Shown here one piece after another: positions 33,500-42,555 of a stretch of 64,000 nt of DNA. Each line of letters begins with the position of its first letter. Position 1 is the first letter of the stretch. Location of the stretch: contig JADCFA010000003.1 of NCBI GenBank assembly GCA_020249775.1, positions 62,001 to 126,000 on the forward strand, written 5' to 3'. This stretch comes from Roseomonas sp. Its GTDB lineage: Bacteria; Pseudomonadota; Alphaproteobacteria; Acetobacterales; Acetobacteraceae. The translations under genes and the position numbers were made by a program. Below the pieces are notes generated by a model, which was given only the letters and a program-made list of their open reading frames with translations, was not told the origin of the DNA and did no database searches.

Positions 33500-34335
33500 G
33501 ACACATCCACCAATTGGCGCGCGGCGGCGGCGACATCGGCCTGGCGCATCAGATGTTCACCCACCAGGATGCAGCGCGCCCCGGCAGCCGCCATGCGGCG
33601 CACATCATCGGGCGTGCGGATGCCGCTTTCGGCGACCGGCAGGCGATCCGCCGGCACCAGGGGTGCCAAGGCTTCGCTGGTCGCCAAATCCGTCTGCAGC
33701 GTGCGGAGATCGCGGTTATTGATGCCGATCAGGCGCGTTTCCAGGCCAAGGGCGCGGTCCAATTCGCGCCGGTCATGCACTTCGGCCAGCACGGACATAT
33801 CAAGGGACCGCGCGATATCTTCCAACTCACTCGCCTGAGCATCGGTCAGCGCGGCCATGATCAGCAGAATGCAATCAGCGCCCATGGCGCGGGCTTCGAA
33901 CACCTGCCAGGGATGGATCATGAAATCCTTGCGCAGCACGGGGAGCGAACAGGCAGCGCGCGCGGCTTCCAAATGTTCCACCGCGCCTTGGAACCAGGGC
34001 GCATCGGTCAGCACGGAAAGACAGGCAGCGCCACCCATTTCATAGGCGCGGGCGAGCGCCGCCGGTTCAAACGGATCGCGGATCAAGCCGCCGGAAGGCG
34101 AAGCGCGCTTGATTTCCGCAATCAGCCCGGTGCGGCCTTCGCCAATGCGTTCACAGAGCGCGCCGACGAAGTCACGCAAAGGCGGCGCAGCCGCCGCGCG
34201 GCGTTCGATTTCCGCCTGCGGCGTGATCTCCATCCGTTCGGCGACTTCGCGCGCCTTATCGGCCAGGATACGGGCCAGGGTGTCAGGGACCGATGCGGCA
34301 TCGGTCGAGGGCACCGAGATATGAGGTGCATTCAT
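33496..34335 (-). CDS. trpC: Indole-3-glycerol phosphate synthase
   Basis: Closes the indole ring in tryptophan synthesis, converting CdRP to indole-3-glycerol phosphate. The 279-residue barrel shows [77 protein letters not shown] and [15 protein letters not shown], with the catalytic Lys and Glu residues in place. I chose the ATG at 34335 because it overlaps the trpD stop (ATGA); an upstream Met would lie within trpD. Translationally coupled at both ends, with trpD before and moaC after it. Confidence 0.95.
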   Translation of the reverse strand: MNAPHISVPSTDAASVPDTLARILADKAREVAERMEITPQAEIERRAAAAPPLRDFVGALCERIGEGRTGLIAEIKRASPSGGLIRDPFEPAALARAYEMGGAACLSVLTDAPWFQGAVEHLEAARAACSLPVLRKDFMIHPWQVFEARAMGADCILLIMAALTDAQASELEDIARSLDMSVLAEVHDRRELDRALGLETRLIGINNRDLRTLQTDLATSEALAPLVPADRLPVAESGIRTPDDVRRMAAAGARCILVGEHLMRQADVAAAARQLVDVS

Positions 34336-35354
34336 CCAACAATGTCCTTGGGCGGGCAAAGCGCCCGGAGGCGCGCCAATACTCCAAAGGCGGCCCCTTC
34401 GTCTATGGCCCGGGCGGCGATGGGCACACCGGCCTTGAGGTCCGCCGCCTTGCCGGCGACGATGAGCGACGCCGCGGCATTCAGCAACACAACATCGCGA
34501 TAGGCGCCATGCGCCCCGCGCAACAAGGCTTCCAAGGCGGCGGCGTTTTCCGCCGGGTCCCCGCCCTTGAGCGCCGAGGCCGGGGCGCGGCTGAGCCCCG
34601 CATCTTCCGGGGTCACGGTAAATTCGCGGATTACGCCATCTTCCAGCGCCACTACCTGGCTTTCACCGGAAAGGGTGAGTTCATCCAGCCCCTGCCCATG
34701 CACCAGCCAGGCGCGTTCCGTGCCAAGGCGCGCGAGCGTCTCGGCCATGGGGCGCAGCCATTGCGGGGCGAAGGCGCCCGTCATTTGCCGCTTGACGCGG
34801 GCGGGATTGGCGAGCGGTCCCAGCAGGTTGAAAATGGTGCGCGTGCCCAATTCCATGCGTGGGCCGGCAGCATGGCGCATGGAAGCGTGATGACGCGGCG
34901 CCATCAGAAACACCATCCCCGCTTCACGCAGCACTTCGGGCAGTTTTTCCATTGGCACATCGAGCGAAATGCCAAGTGCGGAGATGGCATCCGCCGCGCC
35001 GGAGCGCGAAGACAAAGCGCGATTGCCATGCTTGGCTACCGGCACCCCACAGCCCGCCACCACCATGGCCGTGGTGGTGGAGATATTGAGCGTGCCTGCC
35101 GCATCCCCCCCGGTGCCGACAATGTCCATCGCCCCCGGCGGCGCTTCAATCGCGACCATGCGCGCACGCATGGCGCGCACGGCGCCAGTCATTTCCTCGA
35201 CCGTTTCGCCGCGCACGCGCATGGCCATCAGCATGCCCGCGATCTGCGCCGGTGTGGCTTCGCCAGCCATGATGATGCCGAAGGCTTCCTCGGCCTCGAT
35301 CTCCGTCAGGCGCGCTCCATCAGCGAGCCGTGCCAGGATGGGTTTCAGCGACAT
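34332..35354 (-). CDS. trpD: Anthranilate phosphoribosyltransferase
   Basis: Transfers the phosphoribosyl group of PRPP to anthranilate. The 340-residue protein carries the PRPP-binding DIVGTGGDAAGTLNIST motif, VAKHGNRALSSRSGAADA, FLMAPRHHASMRHAAGPR (anthranilate site), RTIFNLLGPLANPARV and VHGQGLDELTL. The start is the ATG at 35354, 4 nt after the trpG stop; a longer frame would run into trpG. Normal family length. Confidence 0.95.
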   Translation of the reverse strand: MSLKPILARLADGARLTEIEAEEAFGIIMAGEATPAQIAGMLMAMRVRGETVEEMTGAVRAMRARMVAIEAPPGAMDIVGTGGDAAGTLNISTTTAMVVAGCGVPVAKHGNRALSSRSGAADAISALGISLDVPMEKLPEVLREAGMVFLMAPRHHASMRHAAGPRMELGTRTIFNLLGPLANPARVKRQMTGAFAPQWLRPMAETLARLGTERAWLVHGQGLDELTLSGESQVVALEDGVIREFTVTPEDAGLSRAPASALKGGDPAENAAALEALLRGAHGAYRDVVLLNAAASLIVAGKAADLKAGVPIAARAIDEGAAFGVLARLRALCPPKDIVG

Positions 35355-35358
35355 GGGA

Positions 35359-35958
35359 TCAGGCCGGGATGGCAGCGCCATGGCTGGCGCCGGCCAGTTT
35401 CAGGAAATTGCGCAAAAGGTCATGCCCATGGGCAGAGGCGATGCTTTCCGGATGGAATTGCACCCCCCAGACCGGCAAGTCGCGATGCGCCAAGCCCATG
35501 ATCAGCCCATCTTCCGTCCAGGCGGTGGGGCGCAGGCTGGCCGGCAGGGTTTCGCGTTCCACGATCAGCGAATGATACCGCGTGGCGGCGAAGGGCGAGG
35601 GCAGGCCAGCGAAGATATCCGTCCCGCCATGATGCACATCCCAGACCTTGCCATGCACGGGTTCCGGCGCGCGGATCACGCGCCCGCCAAAGGCCTGGCC
35701 AATCGCCTGATGGCCCAAGCACACGCCCAGAATCGGCAGCTTCACCTCGGCGGCCAGCGAGATCAGCGGCAGGCAAATGCCGGCCTCATTGGGTGTGCAG
35801 GGGCCGGGGGAGAGCACCACGGCTTCGGGCTTCATCGCCAGCACCCCTTGCGGGTCTATGGCGTCGTTTCGCCTGACCTCCACCCGCGCGCCGAGATCGC
35901 CCAGGAAGTGGAAAAGGTTGAAGGTGAAACTGTCATAATTGTCGATCAGCAGGATCAT
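35359..35958 (-). CDS. trpG: Anthranilate synthase component II (glutamine amidotransferase)
   Basis: A 199-residue class I glutamine amidotransferase that supplies ammonia to TrpE. Starts [20 protein letters not shown], the typical TrpG/PabA opening. It contains the oxyanion motif [12 protein letters not shown], the nucleophile elbow [15 protein letters not shown] (Cys about residue 80) and the His-Glu pair in [10 protein letters not shown]. trpE is not in the window. Because PabA and TrpG are alike and often shared, it may also serve p-aminobenzoate synthesis. First gene of the trp/Mo-cofactor operon. Confidence 0.94.
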   Translation of the reverse strand: MILLIDNYDSFTFNLFHFLGDLGARVEVRRNDAIDPQGVLAMKPEAVVLSPGPCTPNEAGICLPLISLAAEVKLPILGVCLGHQAIGQAFGGRVIRAPEPVHGKVWDVHHGGTDIFAGLPSPFAATRYHSLIVERETLPASLRPTAWTEDGLIMGLAHRDLPVWGVQFHPESIASAHGHDLLRNFLKLAGASHGAAIPA

Positions 35959-36063
35959 GCGCGTGATCCTTGGGCCGAAGGGGGGGAAGAATCAAGCGGC
36001 GGGCGTGGCGCCCCGGCTCGGGGCAGGTTAATTTCCCTGCATGGCTAGCTGGGAGGAGCGGAA

Positions 36064-37611
36064 ATGACCAATAGAAGGGCAATTCTGGGCGGCGGCTTGG
36101 CGGCGGCTTTGTCGGGCCTGGCGCCGGGGCTGCTGCGACGCGCTGCCGCCCAGCCCGCCGCGCCAGGTGCGGCCGCCCGGCCCAATATCATCATGATCAT
36201 GGCCGATGATGTCGGCTACTGGAATGTCGGCGCCTATAGCCATGGCATGATGGTGCCAACACCGAACCTGGATCGCTTGGCGCGGGAAGGGATTCTGTTC
36301 ACCGATCATTACGCGGAACCCACCTGCACGCCTGGCCGCGCTGCCTTCATTACCGGGCAAATGCCGATCCGCACGGGGCTCACCACGGTGGGGCTGCCGG
36401 GCTCACCGATCGGCATTGATCAGCGCGACCCAACGCTTGCGACGGTGCTCCGCGCGCAGGGTTATCGCACCGCGCAGATCGGCAAGAATCACCTGGGCGA
36501 TCTCAATCGCCATTTGCCGACGGTGCATGGCTTCGACATGTTCTTCGGCAATCTCTATCACCTCAATTCGGAAGATGAGCCGGAAGACCCCGATTGGCCG
36601 ACAGATCCCGGCTTCAATGCGCGCTATCGCCCGCGCGGCGTTTTGGATTGCGTGGCGATGACCGCGGATAACCCCGCGCCGGTGACGGATGCGCGTTTCG
36701 GTCCCTGGGGCGCGCAGCGCTGCACGGATACCGGGCCGCTCACGCGCAAACGCATGGAAACGGTGGATGATGAATTCGTTGATCGTTCGCTGCGGTTCAT
36801 TGAAGATAGTGCCCGCGCCCGCCAGCCCTTCTTCCTGTGGCACAACCCGACGCGTATGCATATCTACACCAATCTGCGCCCCGAGAATCGGTTATTGGCA
36901 AGGCCCCATTCATCGGGTGATGACATTTACGGCGCCGGCATGATGGAATTGGATGCACAAGTCGGGCGCATCCTGGACCGCGTGGATCAGCTTGGCATTC
37001 GCGACAATACCATCATCGCCTTCACCTCAGACAATGGCGCCATGGCGGCCTGGTGGCCCGATGGTGGCACCACCCCTTTCCGGAGTGAGAAGGCGACAAC
37101 CTGGGAAGGTGGCGTGCGGGTGCCCATGCTGATCCGCTGGCCGGCGCGCATCCGCGCGGGTTCCGTTTCCAATGGCATTCAAAGCCATCTGGATCTGTTC
37201 ACCACCTTTGCCGCTGCCGCTGGCGTGCCTGATGTGGCGGCGCGGCTGCGTGCCAGCCATCATGTGCATATTGATGGTCTGAATAACCTCGCGCATTGGA
37301 CACAAGGTGCCGAAAGCGCGCGGCAAGTGCAGATCATGTATAATGAGGCGCGGCTGACCGCGCTGCGCTTTGGGCCGTGGAAGGCGCATTTTCAGACGCG
37401 CGATGGTTTCTTTGATGCCTTCACCGAAAGCGCGCTGATTTTCAATTTGCGCATGGACCCCTTCGAACAACGCGATGGGCATCGTTCCAATTTGCTCGCC
37501 ATGCGCAAGGCGTTTTTGGGTGGGCGGATCATAGACATCATGGCGGAGCATCAGGAATCGCTCCGCGCCTTCCCGCCCCGTCAGGCGGGGGGCTCGCTGC
37601 GCCCAAGATGA
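36064..37611 (+). CDS. Secreted arylsulfatase-like sulfatase (type I)
   Basis: A 515-residue sulfatase. The N-terminus (NRRAILGGGLAAALSGLAPG, ending near AAAQPAAPG) looks like a Tat signal, with a twin Arg. The catalytic domain shows PNIIMIMADDVGYWNVGAYS (metal Asp pair) and the formylglycine motif CTPGR, with Cys at about residue 88, then GKNHLGDLNRH and TIIAFTSDNGAM. Cys-type activation needs a formylglycine-generating enzyme or anSME; neither is visible nearby. GGGAGGAG precedes the ATG. The physiological sulfate ester is unknown. Convergent with the SbtA-like permease gene, sharing a terminator hairpin. Confidence 0.93.
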   Translation: MTNRRAILGGGLAAALSGLAPGLLRRAAAQPAAPGAAARPNIIMIMADDVGYWNVGAYSHGMMVPTPNLDRLAREGILFTDHYAEPTCTPGRAAFITGQMPIRTGLTTVGLPGSPIGIDQRDPTLATVLRAQGYRTAQIGKNHLGDLNRHLPTVHGFDMFFGNLYHLNSEDEPEDPDWPTDPGFNARYRPRGVLDCVAMTADNPAPVTDARFGPWGAQRCTDTGPLTRKRMETVDDEFVDRSLRFIEDSARARQPFFLWHNPTRMHIYTNLRPENRLLARPHSSGDDIYGAGMMELDAQVGRILDRVDQLGIRDNTIIAFTSDNGAMAAWWPDGGTTPFRSEKATTWEGGVRVPMLIRWPARIRAGSVSNGIQSHLDLFTTFAAAAGVPDVAARLRASHHVHIDGLNNLAHWTQGAESARQVQIMYNEARLTALRFGPWKAHFQTRDGFFDAFTESALIFNLRMDPFEQRDGHRSNLLAMRKAFLGGRIIDIMAEHQESLRAFPPRQAGGSLRPR

Positions 37612-37622
37612 CGCCCCCCGCC
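37584..37622. terminator. Bidirectional terminator-like hairpin between sulfatase and SbtA-like genes
   Basis: GGCGGGGGGC (37584-37593) is a perfect inverted repeat of GCCCCCCGCC (37613-37622), with a 19-nt loop that contains the sulfatase stop codon. It is followed by TTTCGATC on the plus strand. The two flanking genes converge here, so it could serve both. Confidence 0.6.
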
Positions 37623-37644
37623 TTTCGATCATGCCGCGCTGGCC

Positions 37645-38616
37645 TTACCCATAGAGCCAACCACTCGCTGCATAAAGCAGCGGCATATTGATGAGCAGGT
37701 TGAAGGGAAAAGTGATGCCGAGCGAGGCGGTCAGGTAGATGCCTGGGCTCGCTTCCGGCAGCGCCGCGCGGCAGGCAGCCGGTGCATCAATATAGGATGC
37801 GCTGGCGCAAATCGCGGCAAAGACAAAGGCGCCGCCTTGCGACAGGCCAACCAGCGAGCCCGCCATCAGCCCCGCCAGACCGAAGCAGATTGGCGCGAGG
37901 ATGGCAAAGCCCGTCATGAAGCGCCCGACTTCGGCAAAGGCGCGTATTTGCCGCGCCGCGGTCATGCCCATCTCGAGCAGGAACAGCATCAGGAAGCCGC
38001 GAAACAGGTGTTCATAAAAGGGCGCGATCCGCCGCCATTCCGCATCGCTTGCCATATAGCCGATGAACATGCCGCCCGTGAGCAACAGAATACCCCGGCC
38101 CCTGAGTGTGTCCATCAGCAATTCACCAAGGCGAAAATTGCCCGTATTGGTCTGGTTGCCCCAGCGCCCGATGACGAGGGAGATAATGACAGCGAATTCC
38201 ATCACCGCGACAATCGCGGTCATATAGCCTTCCGCCGGGGTTTCCATGGCGCGCGCAAAGGCGATGGCCGCGAAGAAAGTGACGCTGGAGACCGAGCCAT
38301 AATGCGCGGCAACGGCAGCGGCGTTGGAGACATCAAAACCACCCACCCGGCGCAGCACCGCATAGCAAGTGACGGGAATGGCAATCGTCATCGCCATGGC
38401 GGCGGCGATCAGGGTTGAGACATCACTGAAGGAAACTTGCGCGAGTTCACGCCCGCCCGTCAGGCCGATCGAAAACAGCAGATAGATGGAGATCAGTTTC
38501 AGCACCGCTTCGGGCAATTCAAGCTCTGATCGGATGAAGCCCGCCACCGCGCCGAGCGCGAAGGCGAGCACGATGGGTGAGAGAAGGTTCGTCAGCAGCA
38601 GGTCCAAGCCGGGCAT
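37645..38616 (-). CDS. SbtA-like sodium-dependent bicarbonate transporter family permease
   Basis: A 323-residue protein of about ten membrane segments. Recognisable stretches are LTNLLSPIVLAFALGAVAGF, SIYLLFSIGLTGGRELAQ, AAAVAAHYGSVSSVTFFAAI, and SQGGAFVFAAICASASYIDA followed by PAACRAALPEASPGIYL. These match the SbtA family, known in cyanobacteria as a high-affinity Na+/bicarbonate symporter, but heterotrophs also carry members. No SbtB PII-like gene is adjacent. The start is ATG 38616; the longer frame extends into the regulatory gap. Divergent from a LysR gene that probably controls it. Confidence 0.88.
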   Translation of the reverse strand: MPGLDLLLTNLLSPIVLAFALGAVAGFIRSELELPEAVLKLISIYLLFSIGLTGGRELAQVSFSDVSTLIAAAMAMTIAIPVTCYAVLRRVGGFDVSNAAAVAAHYGSVSSVTFFAAIAFARAMETPAEGYMTAIVAVMEFAVIISLVIGRWGNQTNTGNFRLGELLMDTLRGRGILLLTGGMFIGYMASDAEWRRIAPFYEHLFRGFLMLFLLEMGMTAARQIRAFAEVGRFMTGFAILAPICFGLAGLMAGSLVGLSQGGAFVFAAICASASYIDAPAACRAALPEASPGIYLTASLGITFPFNLLINMPLLYAASGWLYG

Positions 38617-38716
38617 GGTTTTGGTTCCGTCCAGATGAAGGGACCCGCCCCATAGGCCAGGCTTATGGATAAATAAAATACATTGTATCAATCCTATTGT
38701 TCTATAAAATAGAAGC
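38617..38716. promoter_or_regulatory. AT-rich divergent promoter region, LysR/SbtA-like
   Basis: The 100-bp gap is strikingly AT-rich between about 38665 and 38712. It contains ATACA-T-TGTAT (38678-38688), a perfect short palindrome of T-N-A type, followed by spaced ATTG/CAAT elements. LysR regulators normally bind such a dyad in the shared promoter and control the divergent gene, so this is the expected operator. Confidence 0.5.
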
Positions 38717-39607
38717 GTGAACCGCCTGAACCTGCGCCATCTTGGCTATTTCCGCGCTGTCGCGCATGAGGGAAACCTGACGCGCGCGGCGGAAAAGCTT
38801 GGCCTTTCGCAATCCGCCCTTTCGGTGCAGATCCGCGCTTTGGAAGAAAGGCTTGGGCATCCGTTGTTTGAACGCACGCAGCGAAAGCTCGTGCTGACCG
38901 AAGCGGGGCGGATTGCGCTGGATCACGCCGATGCCATTTCCGCGACTGGCGAGGAATTGCTGGCAACACTGAAGGGCGATACGCCGGCGCGCGCAAGCTT
39001 GCGGATCGGCGCGCTGGCAACCCTTTCGCGGAATTTCCAGCTGGCTTTTTTGCAGCCCCTGCTGGAACGGGGCGATCTCCATCTGGTGCTGCGCTCAGGC
39101 GGGCCTGTTGAATTGCTCGCTGAATTGCGTGCGCTCAATCTTGATGTGGTGCTGATGGATCGGCTGCCGGCGGCCGGGCCTGGGCCTGCCTTGGTTGGGC
39201 ACCGCGTGGCGCGGCAGCGGGTGGAGCTTTTCGGCACGCCCAAAAGGCTGCGCGCGGGTGGCAGCCTGCCGGAATTGCTCGCGCGCCATCCGGTGATTGT
39301 GCCGGGGCCGGAAAGCGGGCTCCGCGCGGAATTCGAAGCCCTTGCCAATCGGCTGCGCGTCACGCCGCGCATCGCGGCCGAGATTGATGACATGGCGATG
39401 ATGCGTCTGCTCGCGCGCCAGGATGTTGGGCTTGCGGTGATGCCCGCCATTGTGGTGCGCGATGAGCTTCGCGCCGGGACATTGTTGCGCGCCACACCGC
39501 TTTCGGGCCTGATTGAGACCTTCTATGCCGTAACCATCGCGCGTTCCTTCCCCAATCCGTTGCTGCGGCCCTTGCTCAAGGCCCGTTCCGCCGCGCTGGA
39601 GGATTAG
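38717..39607 (+). CDS. LysR-family transcriptional regulator
   Basis: A 296-residue LTTR of normal length. The N-terminal winged helix is LRHLGYFRAVAHEGNLTRAA, KLGLSQSALSVQIRALEERL, then GHPLFERTQRKLVLTEAG. Residues about 90-290 form the two-lobed effector domain (LRIGALATLSRNFQLAFLQP, RQDVGLAVMPAIVVRDEL). The start is GTG at 38717, the only one that keeps the complete helix-turn-helix. Divergent orientation next to the SbtA-like gene makes that permease the likely target. The effector is unknown. Confidence 0.93.
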   Translation: MNRLNLRHLGYFRAVAHEGNLTRAAEKLGLSQSALSVQIRALEERLGHPLFERTQRKLVLTEAGRIALDHADAISATGEELLATLKGDTPARASLRIGALATLSRNFQLAFLQPLLERGDLHLVLRSGGPVELLAELRALNLDVVLMDRLPAAGPGPALVGHRVARQRVELFGTPKRLRAGGSLPELLARHPVIVPGPESGLRAEFEALANRLRVTPRIAAEIDDMAMMRLLARQDVGLAVMPAIVVRDELRAGTLLRATPLSGLIETFYAVTIARSFPNPLLRPLLKARSAALED

Positions 39608-39625
39608 CGGGCGCTGCGCCGGGGC

Positions 39626-40609
39626 TTACTCGGCGCGGATATTTCCCTCACGAATCACCGGCGTCCATTTCGCGTGATCGCGCGCGATCAATGCCGCAAA
39701 TTCCGCAGGGCTTGAGGCAATTACATCCGCGGCCTGCACGCGCTGCACGGTTTCCTTGACCTCGGCCGAGGTGATGATGGCGCGGAACACGCGATTGGCC
39801 GCCGCCACCACATCATCCGGCATGCCGGCAGGCCCAACAATGCCGTGCCATGTCATTGCCTCAAAGCCTGGGAAGCTTGCCGCGACAGAAGGCACGCCGG
39901 GAAGCGCCGCAACCGGGGCTGGCGTGCCGATCGCAAGCGCACGCACACGACCTTCACGAATAAAGGGAAGTGCGGTTGAGACAGAGGGGAAGGAGAATTC
40001 AGTCTCGCCCTGGATCAGGCTTCGCATGACATCGGCGCCGCTGCGGTAATGCACCGCCGTCAGCTTTACACCAGCGCGGCGGCCCAAAAGCTCGGCCGCC
40101 AAATGGCTGACATGACCAACACCTGGTGAGGCATATTGAATGCCATCGGCCCGCGCTCGCGCCCGCGCGAGCAAATCTTCCAGTGTTTGCACCGGCAGAT
40201 TGGCAGGCACGATCACCGCGATGGGCAGATTTACCAAATGCGAGACCGGCGTGAAGGCGCGCATCGGGTCATAATTCAGCGCAGGCTGCAATTCCTTGCC
40301 AATGCAATTGGCCCCCAGATCGGCCATCATCAGCGTATAGCCATCCGGCCGGCTTTGCGCGACGAAGGCTCCCGCAATGGCACCGCCCGCGCCGGAACGG
40401 TTTTCCACCACCATCGTCTGACCATTGGCCTGTGCGGCGAAGCCATTGGCGACCAGGCGGGAAAGCGTATCAACCGCGCCGCCTGCGCCGAAAGGCACAA
40501 TCAGCCGCACCTGACGATCCGGCCAAGCAGCTTGCGCGGAAACCGTTGCGGGCAATAGCGACGCAAGAGCTATGCCGGCAAAGCCGCGGCGTGAGATGGT
40601 AATGGACAT
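39626..40609 (-). CDS. Tripartite tricarboxylate transporter substrate-binding protein (Bug family)
   Basis: A 327-residue periplasmic binding protein. It has a signal peptide (TISRRGFAGIALASLLPATV, cleaved near SAQA), then the Bug opening WPDRQVRLIVPFGAGGAVDT, VVENRSGAGGAIAG and SRPDGYTLMMADLG. A GGGAGG ribosome binding site supports ATG 40609; a longer frame upstream is unconserved. No TctA/TctB membrane genes are adjacent, so it is an orphan that either uses distant permeases or acts as a sensor protein. Divergent from the DUF1028 gene and convergent with the LysR gene. Confidence 0.93.
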   Translation of the reverse strand: MSITISRRGFAGIALASLLPATVSAQAAWPDRQVRLIVPFGAGGAVDTLSRLVANGFAAQANGQTMVVENRSGAGGAIAGAFVAQSRPDGYTLMMADLGANCIGKELQPALNYDPMRAFTPVSHLVNLPIAVIVPANLPVQTLEDLLARARARADGIQYASPGVGHVSHLAAELLGRRAGVKLTAVHYRSGADVMRSLIQGETEFSFPSVSTALPFIREGRVRALAIGTPAPVAALPGVPSVAASFPGFEAMTWHGIVGPAGMPDDVVAAANRVFRAIITSAEVKETVQRVQAADVIASSPAEFAALIARDHAKWTPVIREGNIRAE

Positions 40610-40713
40610 AGCAAGAAACCTCCCGTTTCGGCTTATTTTGGCATGAGATGGGCTTCCTGCAAGCGCCGCTGCGCGGTTAAGCTTTCGCCCTGGTATGAAG
40701 AAAGGCTCACCGC

Positions 40714-41436
40714 ATGACCTGGTCCATTGTTGCGCATGATCCCTCAACGGGCGCCTTTGCGGTTGCTGTAACCACCTGCAATATCGCAGTTGGCGCCACC
40801 TGCCCTTTCCTGAAATCCGGCGTTGGCGCTGTGAGCACGCAGTCCATGAGCAATCGCTATTTGGGCCCAGCCGTGCTGCAAGGGCTGGAACGCGGCCTGA
40901 CGCCCGCCAAAGCCATTGAAGCGGCGCTGGTGGGTGATGAAGGCAAGGGCCTGCGGCAAATCCACGCCGTGGATCGCCATGGCCACAACGCTGCCTGGAC
41001 CGGCGATAATTGCGTTGAATGGTGCGGGCATCTCAGTGGCGATGGCTTTAGCGTGGCGGGAAATATGCTTTCGGGCGGTGCCGTGGTGCAGGCAAGCTTT
41101 GATACCTTTCGTGCCAATGCCGGCCTTGCGCTGCCGGAACGCCTGATCACCGCGCTTGATGCGGGCGAAGCTGCCGGCGGGGATAAGCGTGGGCGGCAAT
41201 CCGCCGCACTTGTTTTGACCACGACAGAGGATTTCCCGGATATCAATCTGCGCGTTGATGATCACAGCGCACCGCTTGCGGAATTGCGCCGCCTGCTTGG
41301 CCTATGGCGCATTCAGGCGGAACCAGGGCTTGCTTCCCGCCCGAGCAAGGCCAATCCTTCCGGCGAAACTGATCTTGATGTGATTGAAGCCGCCTGGATT
41401 GCGCGCGGCTTGGATTTGCGCCTCAGGCGCGCGTGA
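40714..41436 (+). CDS. DUF1028 family protein (putative Ntn-hydrolase-like)
   Basis: A 240-residue protein with the DUF1028 opening MTWSIVAHDPSTGAFAVAVT and conserved VGATCPFLKSGVGAVSTQS, VDRHGHNAAWTGDNCVEWCG and SVAGNMLSGGAVVQA. The family resembles Ntn-hydrolases and is often encoded beside amino-acid or organic-acid catabolic genes, but its reaction is unknown. It is the first gene of a probable operon with the dehydrogenase (16 bp downstream) and the cyclase-family gene. Confidence 0.9.
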   Translation: MTWSIVAHDPSTGAFAVAVTTCNIAVGATCPFLKSGVGAVSTQSMSNRYLGPAVLQGLERGLTPAKAIEAALVGDEGKGLRQIHAVDRHGHNAAWTGDNCVEWCGHLSGDGFSVAGNMLSGGAVVQASFDTFRANAGLALPERLITALDAGEAAGGDKRGRQSAALVLTTTEDFPDINLRVDDHSAPLAELRRLLGLWRIQAEPGLASRPSKANPSGETDLDVIEAAWIARGLDLRLRRA

Positions 41437-41452
41437 AAGGAAAGCACCGACC

Positions 41453-42529
41453 ATGAAGACTTATAGAATTGCCGCCATGGGTGGCGACGGCATCGGGCCT
41501 GATGTCATCAGGGCGGGCTGCCATGTTTTGCAGGCGCTAGCGGACAAGAATGGCGGCTTCGCGCTGAGCTTCCAGGATTTCGATTGGGGCAGCGATTATT
41601 ATCGCCGCACCGGGCGGATGATGCCGGAAGATGGCTTGAAACAGCTTGAGGGTTTTGATGCGATCTTCTTCGGTGCCGTTGGTGCACCGGATATTCCGGA
41701 TCATGTCACGCTGTGGGAATTGCGCCTCGCGATCTGCCAGGGCTTTGACCAATACGCCAATGTTCGCCCGACGCGCCTGCTGCCCGGCATCAAGGGCCCA
41801 TTGCGCCCTGATCTGGGGGAACAGATTGATTGGGTAATTGTGCGCGAAAATAGTGAGGGCGAATATGCCGGCGTTGGCGGGCGCGCGCATCGCGGCCTGC
41901 CGATTGAAGTTGCGATGGATGTCGCGGTGTTCACGCGCGAAGGGGTGGCGCGCATTTGCCGCCATGCCTGCGAAGTTGCCATGGCGCGCCCGCGCAAGCA
42001 TTTGACGGTGGTCACGAAATCAAACGCGCAACGCCATGGCATGGTGATGTGGGATGAGGTTTGCGCGGAAATCACCGCCCAATATCCGGCCCTCACGGTT
42101 GAGAAAATGCTGGTGGATGCCATGACCGCGCGCATGGTCATGAAGCCCGGCAGCATTGATACCGTTGTCGCAACCAATCTGCATGCCGATATCCTGTCTG
42201 ATCTTGCGGCGGCCTTGGCGGGTTCCCTTGGCATTGGTGCTACAGGCAATATTGATCCATCCCGCAAGCGCCCTTCAATGTTTGAACCGATCCATGGCTC
42301 GGCGTTTGACATTACCGGCAAGGGCATTGCCAATCCGTTGGGTGCCTTCTGGACCGCTTCCATGATGCTCGAATATTTGGGTGAAGCGCCGGCAGCCGCG
42401 CAGTTGATGCGCGCGGTGGAAACGGTGACGCGGCGCGGTGATGTGTTGACCCCTGATCTTGGCGGCAAGGCGACCACGGACCAGGTGACGGAAGCGATCA
42501 TCAACGCCCTTCGCGGCGTCAATCTTTAG
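41453..42529 (+). CDS. Tartrate/isopropylmalate-type NAD-dependent dehydrogenase
   Basis: A 358-residue beta-decarboxylating dehydrogenase. It carries AAMGGDGIGPDVIRAG, LLPGIKGPLRPD, VIVRENSEGEYAGVGG, then MVMKPGSIDTVVATNLHADI and the metal/NAD site ILSDLAAALAGSLG with FEPIHGSAFDITGKGIANP. The YAGVGGR and WELRLAICQGFDQYANVRPT segments are closer to tartrate dehydrogenase/decarboxylase (TtuC) than to LeuB. leuC/leuD are absent, which argues for an organic-acid catabolic role. In a run with DUF1028 and the cyclase-family gene. The start is ATG 41453. Confidence 0.9.
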   Translation: MKTYRIAAMGGDGIGPDVIRAGCHVLQALADKNGGFALSFQDFDWGSDYYRRTGRMMPEDGLKQLEGFDAIFFGAVGAPDIPDHVTLWELRLAICQGFDQYANVRPTRLLPGIKGPLRPDLGEQIDWVIVRENSEGEYAGVGGRAHRGLPIEVAMDVAVFTREGVARICRHACEVAMARPRKHLTVVTKSNAQRHGMVMWDEVCAEITAQYPALTVEKMLVDAMTARMVMKPGSIDTVVATNLHADILSDLAAALAGSLGIGATGNIDPSRKRPSMFEPIHGSAFDITGKGIANPLGAFWTASMMLEYLGEAPAAAQLMRAVETVTRRGDVLTPDLGGKATTDQVTEAIINALRGVNL

Positions 42530-42555
42530 GAACCTGGCGACAAGGGACAAGAAAC

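Noticed and set aside
41453-42529. 3-isopropylmalate dehydrogenase LeuB
   Set aside because: The family is right, but sequence details and lack of leuC/leuD neighbours favour a tartrate-type enzyme.
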